Assembly: GCA_027924585.1 (NCBI GenBank)
Contig: BSBM01000461.1
Coordinates: 11,113,001-11,177,000, forward strand
Direction of reading: 5' to 3'
Length of the DNA stretch: 64,000 bases
Origin: Larix kaempferi
Taxonomy: Eukaryota; Streptophyta; Pinopsida; Pinales; Pinaceae
Shown: positions 57,554-64,000 of the stretch, one piece after another
How the letters are laid out: every line of letters starts with the position of its first letter
How positions within the stretch are numbered: the first letter of the stretch is position 1
Made by a program: the position numbers and the translations under genes
The notes under the pieces: generated by a model
What the model was told of the DNA's origin: nothing
What the model saw: only the letters and a program-made list of their open reading frames with translations
Database searches by the model: none

Positions 57554-57985
57554 CGAGATACTTTGACAATACGTCCTTCCGCATGAACAGGAGAGGATTG
57601 TACCTAGTGTACGGATTGCAGTTGTCACCGGCATGAGTGATGATGGATCACTGGAGGACTGATTGGCCCAATTGGTACAACTCAATGAGGACAAGTTCAT
57701 TGCAGACTTTCATCAGAACGTGGAAAAGGACCGACAGAAGGCTTGGCACAATCGCCATATTAAACAAAAGCACTTTCAGCGCGAATATTAAGTTCTGTTA
57801 TATGCCAGCAAGTTTGCTAAGCACCCAGGTAAGCTACAAATGCATTGGTTAGGTCCCTACATCATAGATTTTGTTACTGACGGAGGTGCGGTGCAGTTGA
57901 AGAATTTAGATGGCATAGTGTTACCTAAGATAGTAAACGTGAATCGGTTGAAACCCTATCATCATGATCAGGCGCATAGCGGTTG
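57554..57985 (+). pseudogene. pol: Element A integrase remnant, duplicate
   Basis: Copy of 47335-47766, with the identical deletion of the integrase core. Confidence 0.75.
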
Positions 57986-59515
57986 AGAAACACGGATGGA
58001 AAAAAAAAACCAATGATGACAAAACGTGCAAAGCATGTGGGAAGCATGGCCAGCCAGGTCGCTCGCCGATGCTTCGCATGGTTTAGCATGGGGGGAGTCA
58101 AATCTGAGTATGATTGCTGTGGATCGACATCACTAAAAGATGGCAGAGGAATATGCTGATAGATTCAATTGGTTGTGGATAATATTTTACAAATGATGAG
58201 CAAGTGTCAAGAATCAAGCATAAATATCAGCGTCAGGATTGAAGAACGCAAGTTGAAGTACAGGAAGTCCAAGAAGGGAAGTAGTGCATTTTCTGATGCA
58301 AGTCTGTAAGCTAGATGCAGAAAGTTATAAAGTTCAGTAGGAAAGCCAAAGAAAGTTGTGGAAAAGGGTAGTGATATAGTTGAAATGGTGCACTTCATTT
58401 TGAGCAGAAGCACCCCAGGTGTGCTAAGAACAAGAACGACGACTGTGCATGAAAAACCAGCGAAGGAAGCAATGAAGATACTGGGAAGGAACAGAGATGA
58501 GGTCTCACCCAAGATTTCTAAGAGTGCGGTAGTTGTTAGAAGGGATGGGGCTTCCCCGAACACCAGAACACCAGGGGAGGATGCCTACTATCTCCAGTAG
58601 TGGATTGTCAAATGTGCGAAATAGATGTGCTAGAGCAGCTGACCTGTTTCACAATTTGAAAATGACGATGAACTTATCCCTAGGTCACAGCAAGCCTGAA
58701 GTTCCTGCGCAAGCGTAGACAAGGTAGATGATCAAGGTTTCCATAGACTGGAGGATGAGTTCAAGGTAGATGACCAAGGTTGCAAGAGACTCGAGGATGA
58801 GTTTGATAACTACATGAAAGCAAGCTCCAGACGTCAAGAATAGCTTCATAAATTTACCACAAAGATAGACGAAACCATCACCAGCGCTGTCTAGCTGAGG
58901 TGGCTTGAGGGTGAGCCACAAGTTTGTGTTGGGGGCTTGTTGGCATGGGATTAGTCCGTAGGAAGTGTAGAAGCTGAGAGATGCAAAAGGGAGAATCCGT
59001 GGAAGAAAGGGTCATCTGCAGAAGCGCAAAAGTAGATAGTTAATTAGATAAGGGTCATGTGGGCCATTTTGTAACCACTTAGTTTTGTATAAATAGAAGT
59101 ATGATTGTAGTAGTTACATGGGTTAGGGTTTCCTCGACCACCAGAAAAACAGGGGCGGAGGCCCGTTGGCTCCAGCAGTGGACTGTCAAATGTGCGAAAC
59201 ATATGTGCCAAAGCAGCTGGTCTGTTTCACAATTTGGAAATGACAATGAACTTGTACCCATGTCGCAGCAAGACTGAAGTGCCCGAGCAAGAGTAGAAGA
59301 GGTAAATGATCAAGGTTTCAGGACACTGGAGGATGAGTTCGATGTAGATGACCAAGTTTGCAAGAGGTTGGAGCATGAATTCGAGAAGTACATGACAGCG
59401 AGCTCCCGACGTCAAGAATAGCTTCAGAAATTTACCACAAAGACAAATGAAACCATCACCAGCGGTGTCCAGCTGAGGTGGCTCGAGGGTGTGCCACAAG
59501 TTTGTGTTGGGGGCC
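57986..59515 (+). repeat. 3' region of element A with truncated LTR-A and repeat, duplicate
   Basis: Copy of 47767-49296. It holds the ORF3 remnant and PPT (to 58937), the 170-bp truncated LTR-A (58938-59107) and the second 3' end (59108-59515). Confidence 0.8.
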
Positions 59516-60263
59516 TATTGGCACGAGATTAGTTTGTAGGAAGTGTGGAAGCCGACAGCTACGAAAGGGAGAATCCATGGAAGAAAGGGTTATTCGTGGA
59601 GAACGTAGAATTAGATAGTTATTTAGATAAGGGTCATGTGGACCCTTTTGTAACCACTTAGTTTTGTATAAATAGAAGTATGATTGTAAGCCTAAGGGCA
59701 TCTAGCAATCAGATGATGAATAGAGCAATCAACTTGTGAGTTTTGATTTTTTTTGTATCCGCGATATGATGTATTGACTGTTTCTGCGAAGGTCATTCCG
59801 CAGGCTTTAAGGAATGCATGAGGATGTTCGATTATGGTTCCATCTCTGTCCTTTTTTCTTTTGAATGATGAATGATGAATGCGAATGTCTGATGAGATGT
59901 GTAATGCTCTGTGGGTTTAGTAATTGTTGTTTATGCTAATGGGTAATCAGATCATGCTAATGCAAATCTCTATTATGTGTTAATTTAGCGATTGATGAAT
60001 ATGCAAATGATGAAATGTTAGTATAGTGTAGAAGATATAATCTTTGGTTTCTATGGTTGCAAAGTGTGTTTGATGCATGTCCTCAACTCCACTGCGGAAA
60101 CTTGGCTCCTGTAGCCCCCTTGTGCATCTCGGGTGAGACTTCACTCGCTCTGCGAGTGTTGTTGGAAAGGGTAACACGTTTCTGGGCCGGTGCATAAGGG
60201 AGTCTAGTTGATGGTTTGTTGACGAGAGTGCATAGTGAACCCCTATTGATAGTAGCTGTGTCA
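59516..60263 (+). repeat. Complete 3' LTR of element A
   Basis: 748 bp, TATTGGCACGAG...GCTGTGTCA, homologous throughout to 27365-28105, with TATAAATAG at 59667-59675. It is the outer right end of the nested complex; AT-rich flank (GCATATATTTATAG) follows. Confidence 0.85.
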
Positions 60264-61389
60264 GCATATATTTATAGTACACTATACTTAATTTTTTTCA
60301 CACTAACTATATTTGCAACAATGAGGGCATCCAAAAATGTTTCAATATTGTCAAACAATGCATTTTCTTTAAAGCTAGACTATTAATGTAATGACAATAA
60401 TGACATTATTCACAAAAATTCAAATCTATAGTAACACACAAATCGTTTGACATTCAAGTAGAAGCCATCCAATACATTCAATTTATTCAAGGACCCATTT
60501 TTAAGAGAAAAAAGAAAATAAATTCTATTAGATATACATGCGCTATTATGTGTAGAAAGGTATCTCAGACCATATGGTATCTTGAAGGTAGGCGCAGGGG
60601 TTCTCCTCCCCATAGGATGATATGGCATATAATATAATTATGAATATAGTTCAAATTATAATTCATATTACTACAAGAGGATCATGAAAAGTATATTTCT
60701 TTCTTTGGTGTGCCTTATGTACTTTGGGAACACCCACCAAGTGGAACATATGATGCTAAATTAAAACAATAAGAAATTGATGGTTTATTCCAGATTAATT
60801 CTATACGAAATTCTAATAGTATTACTGTATCAATGATATTGGCCATTTTCCTATATCACAAGAAGAAAAATTCTCTCATAACTGAAAGCAATCAAGTGGA
60901 AAAGTAAAAAAATCCAATATGAAGTTTACCTCAAGTTAACAAATGGAATCCATAGTTCTATTTCCAAATCCAACAAAGTGCAAAATGAAACCCTATGGAT
61001 CACTACAGGATTGATCCCTCATGAATCCCTTGTGATTCCCTCACCCATGTCATTGTAAACAAGCTTGAATCCCTCACAAAGCCCTCATCGAGCCCTCATC
61101 CTAGTCATTTCAAGCGATCTTGAATCCCTCACCATGCGCTCACCCTGGTTTCCCTAGTTGTTCTCCTACCATGATCATAGTCCCCCCCCGACCTCCCCTC
61201 CATTTCTTCTCCCCAAAATATACTAAAAAAAACCCAAAATATTCATATTGCAATATTACATTAGAAACACCCCTTGCTCTCTTAATACGGGGAAATATAT
61301 TTTTTAATTTTTTTGACCTTATTTATTCCCCCAATATGAATGGATGTTATAGGATATTTCCTAGAAAATGACCTCCCCGTGGTTCATTT
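60264..61389. other. Unassigned flank with a short AATCCCTCA repeat
   Basis: AT-rich with no gene. At about 61009-61140 the words AATCCCTCA, GCCCTCAT and CCTCACC recur, including two loose copies of a unit of about 58 bp. The segment ends at the LTR start at 61390. Confidence 0.45.
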
Positions 61390-61889
61390 TGTGGAAATAT
61401 TGTAACTTCTAAGAATATTATATTTGTATTTTATTATTCCGGAGATGCTTCATTCCTCCGATGGGACTTTATTATGTATCCGGAGATGTTTATTCCTCCG
61501 AGAGATTATGGTAACTAGGGTTATTAGATCTCCCATGTGAGGTTGGCCCTGAGTTAGTTATTTGAGGTTTATTAGACTCTCCTGGGAGAGGTCGGCCCCA
61601 TAGGGTAAAAAGTCAGTCGGAAAACAAGTATAAGTAGAGGAGGCATGTTCCTCACTTATCTCATCGATTCATCCACTTGGGAGTAGCGCACAAGTGAGAG
61701 AGACATCTGCATAGGAGGAAGAAGGAGGTCTAGTCTTGGTCTACATCTTGTATTTGGTTGATCATCTATATTGAGGAAAGCTTTGCTGGGTTTTCTACCC
61801 CATCAGGGTTTCCCAGGGTAAATCTTTGTCTATCTTTTGATTGTGTTTCTTTCAGTGATCTTGCTAGTCAAATTAGCTTAAACTTAACA
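61390..61889 (+). repeat. 5' LTR of copia element 2 (500 bp)
   Basis: Begins TGTGGAAATATTGTAACTTC and ends AACTTAACA, with the PBS immediately after. It aligns in order to the copia 1 LTR: GTAACTTC near the start, GTAACTAGGGTTATTAGA, GGTCGGCCCCATA, the TATA box, GGGTTTTCCC. It belongs to a related but distinct family. The 3' LTR would lie beyond the window. Confidence 0.8.
61629..61637 (+). promoter_or_regulatory. TATA box in LTR of copia element 2
   Basis: TATAAGTAG at 240 bp into the LTR, the same place as TATAAATAG in copia element 1. Confidence 0.6.
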
Positions 61890-61901
61890 TGGTATCAAAG
61901 C
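61890..61901 (+). other. Primer-binding site of copia element 2
   Basis: TGGTATCAAAGC, identical to copia element 1. About 460 bp of leader without an ORF follow to the gag start. Confidence 0.85.
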
Positions 61902-62364
61902 TAGCCTGAATAGGACATCTTTCACAAGGTGAAAATATCGCTCTCCTCCTCCTTCGGTGAAAATTAGGGTTTCTGCAAAAGTAGGAATTTTTGGATTCTG
62001 ATTGCATGGTTGGATAGCCCTCCTCAAAATCGAAGTTTTGAGCCCTGGATGAGGTTTTTGGTTGGGTAGAACTCCAGGAAAGTCAAACCCTAGTTTGACC
62101 AAAAGTGCAGAAAACCAGAAAACAAGAGAACCAAAAAATTTGCGCACTTGTGCACTAGTGAACCAAAAAAGCTACGAACCTGTGCACCAGAAAACCATAA
62201 AAGAGAAGAACAGAAAACCAGAAATTCTGTTGCAGATCTGGAAGGTGAAAAGTTGAAGTTTCTAGAAGCAGAACACATGAGAACTTTCAATTAAATCATG
62301 CACATCACCTAGTAAGTGTTATTCTATCTCCTTAGAAACTTCAATCTTCTTGACCCCTAAGAAG

Positions 62365-62964
62365 ATGGCTCCAAGCACTAAGCTTGAAGACAAGCTAGAG
62401 GGTACAAAAAATTTATGGGCGTGGAAATACATAATTGGTATCATTCTTGAAGAGAATGATCTTGCCCAATATATCAAGGATGAGGTTGCAGAGCCTGAAG
62501 AAGATGAAGCCAAAGAGAAGCATATGAAGGATTTGATTAGGGAAAAGAGAATCATTGCTGATTCTATCAAAGACCACTTGATTCCCCAAGTGGCATCCAA
62601 GAAGACTCCAAAGGAAATGTATGATGCCCTTTCCAGAATGTATGAGGGAAAGAACATAAATAGGAAGATGAACCTGAGAGCTCAATTGAAGAGCACCAAG
62701 ATGAATAAAGGAGAATTTGTTCAAGACTATTTCTCAATGATTTCCCAGTTCAAGGAAAAACTAGATGCTATTGGAGACACCCTTGATGAAGATGAACTAG
62801 TCATGACTTCTCTAAATGGTCTCACTAGAACTTGGGAGTCATTCATCCAAACCATGTGTGCCAAAAAAGAAAGTATGAAGTTTGATGTGGTTTGGGAGGA
62901 TTGCATTCAAGAAGAATCTAGGGTTGCCAACAGAGAAGCCCTGCTCAAAGAAGATGACTGGTGA
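62365..62964 (+). CDS. gag: Copia gag (UBN2-type) of element 2, no pol visible downstream
   Basis: An open gag of about 199 codons beginning MAPSTKLEDK (an in-frame ATG 15 bp upstream at 62350 is also possible). It matches copia 1 gag throughout: WAWKYIIG, IIADSIKDHLIPQ, YEGKNINRK, GLTRTWESF and the CIQEES end. It stops at TGA (62962-62964), about 17 codons beyond the point where copia 1 gag has its TGA. Weak similarity persists for a few codons after the stop (ALS against ALT), then ends. No CCHC or protease motif appears in the remaining kilobase. It may be a gag-only non-autonomous element or a copy with pol deleted. It would encode capsid protein. Confidence 0.8.
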   Translation: MAPSTKLEDKLEGTKNLWAWKYIIGIILEENDLAQYIKDEVAEPEEDEAKEKHMKDLIREKRIIADSIKDHLIPQVASKKTPKEMYDALSRMYEGKNINRKMNLRAQLKSTKMNKGEFVQDYFSMISQFKEKLDAIGDTLDEDELVMTSLNGLTRTWESFIQTMCAKKESMKFDVVWEDCIQEESRVANREALLKEDDW

Positions 62965-64000
62965 GCTCTAAGTATGGGTGCATAATGAGGTCATCTAGAC
63001 TAGGAGCTTACTTTAATTATCAAACCAGGGGACATACAAACTTTAGAGGCACTAGCACTATATGTGCTATTCTAGGATAGTCCTTGTCAAAGTTGGGTGT
63101 TTGTATCAATGTTTTTAAAGAGTTGTCTAAGAAAGATTAAATGAACTGAAAACAAGATTGTTAATCTATGGAAGGGAAATCCTATGCTAAGAAATCAAAT
63201 ACTAATAGCAGGAAATCTATGGATAAGAATTTGAATGCAGGAAACAGTAAATCTATTTTTAAGAATTAACTTGCTGAAAACAATAAAAATTATACTATGG
63301 AATTGAAATGCTGGGATTTAGCATAGATCTATTCTAAAGTAATGAAAGCTTGATCTTTAATCTAAGGGGTATTTACTGGAAATCAACTGCATAAAACTCA
63401 AAGTCTGATCTAACATAAATTAATGCTAAGGTTGAATTCAGAATGGCATTATCTAATGTTGCATTTTTAATCAAAACATCTAAGAAGTGAATGTCATCAT
63501 ATAACCAATAAATACTGAAAGAAATCAATCTTTATGAGCAGTCCTAATAATGAAATGAATACATATGCTTAAGACCTAAATCGTTGCTTCAGAAGTAAAT
63601 GCAAGTACGTAGAGAAATAAGTGTTAAATTATGATTTGACGGAATGCTGCTACAGGACTACAGACATAGCATTATCATACTACAGAATGCGTTGTAATGA
63701 ACTACAGAATCAGAAGTGATCAACCACTACAGAAATCAAGTCGTGATACTTAGACGCTATTTAGAATACTCTCATCTGCAATATAAATTCAACCAATGCA
63801 CAACACATAATGAGAAATACCTGTACTGCGAGATATCCTGACTTACATGTTGGAGGGGCCCTCTCCAACCCGTACTCAGGAGTGAAAAGAACTTATAAAC
63901 GTTGAATCGTAGGTAACATAAAGTCTTTATTTAAAATAGATACCCCATAGTTTAAAACCGGGTTTGTAAATCAACTGTCTTGATATTCTGAAAATTAAAC
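62965..64000 (+). other. Non-coding sequence after copia 2 gag
   Basis: Stops in all sense frames and no retroviral-type domain. It is either the non-coding interior of a gag-only element, or unrelated DNA joined after a deletion near 62980. The window ends before any 3' LTR. Confidence 0.5.

Larger units (their letters stand above)
49890..60107 (+). repeat. Tandem duplication, unit 2
   Basis: Same content as 39671-49889, shifted by 10,219 (10,218 after a T-run indel). After 60107 the sequence continues naturally into the rest of LTR-A, so unit 2's right side is the original right side. Every stop, frameshift, the integrase deletion and the 580-bp repeat are shared. The duplication therefore came after all of that decay. 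Confidence 0.95.
27365..60263 (+). mobile_element. Nested gypsy complex: element A, interrupted by element B and part-duplicated
   Basis: LTR-A copies bound the complex (27365-28105 and 59516-60263, about 92% identical by eye). Element A's body is split after its leader by element B (28181-41793) and resumes at 41794. A 10,219-bp tandem duplication then repeats 39671-49889 as 49890-60107, so A's body is present twice. No clean target duplication of A was found: TATAT precedes the left LTR and GCATATAT follows the right one. The first bases of the left LTR are degenerate (TTTTTGCAC against TGTTGGCAT or TATTGGCAC). Confidence 0.85.

Noticed and set aside
27365-60268. TATAT as the target duplication of element A
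   Set aside because: TATAT precedes the left LTR but appears three bases beyond the right LTR end, in AT-rich sequence where chance agreement is likely.

Overview
This window looks like gene-poor nuclear DNA from a land plant with a large, repeat-rich genome. The copia element, the Tat/Athila-type gypsy elements with long LTRs, and the large amount of decayed non-coding DNA would fit a gymnosperm or another big-genome seed plant, but the sequence alone does not fix the taxon. I found no convincing host gene. Almost everything recognisable is a transposable element or a relic of one.

Layout. 1-1.2 kb: a minus-strand 329-bp LTR with a primer-binding site on one side and a polypurine tract on the other. 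1.45-3.2 kb: several degenerate tandem and inverted repeats, probably the 3' internal part of an old gypsy element. 3183-7382: a 4.2-kb putative solo LTR bounded by a GATCA target duplication. 7.4-10 kb: more of the same old element, then its TATA-bearing LTR. 10.2 kb: the edge of another minus-strand copia LTR. 12407-19337: a complete Ty1/copia element with 594-bp LTRs, TSD GAGGG, PBS and PPT. Its gag-pol frame is open except for one TGA at the gag/pol boundary. 19.3-27 kb: AT-rich sequence with no genes and a few minisatellites, then a TA/TACATA microsatellite and a minus-strand dimeric tRNA-derived SINE-like unit.

27365-60263: a nested complex of two related Ty3/gypsy (Tat/Athila-like) elements. 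Element A (LTR about 741 bp) was invaded just after its primer-binding site by element B (28181-41793, LTRs about 1660 bp, TSD GAGAT). Later a 10,219-bp segment covering the 3' end of B and most of A was duplicated in tandem (39671-49889 and 49890-60107). The two copies differ at only about 15 sites. This is either a very recent duplication or an assembly artefact.

Both gypsy elements share an unusual layout. A gag has an N-terminal module, a capsid-like core and several CCHC knuckles. It is followed by a DLG-type protease, a second capsid-like domain, then RT, RNase H and integrase. In B a sense-strand third ORF of about 2.9 kb with a coiled-coil tail lies before the 3' LTR. All these frames carry stops or frameshifts. 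Element A also lacks its integrase core and has lost an RT catalytic aspartate.

61390-64000: the 5' LTR, PBS and an open gag of a second copia element related to the first. No pol follows in the last kilobase. Working copies would supply gag, protease, integrase and RT/RNase H for their own retrotransposition, but most copies here look inactive.
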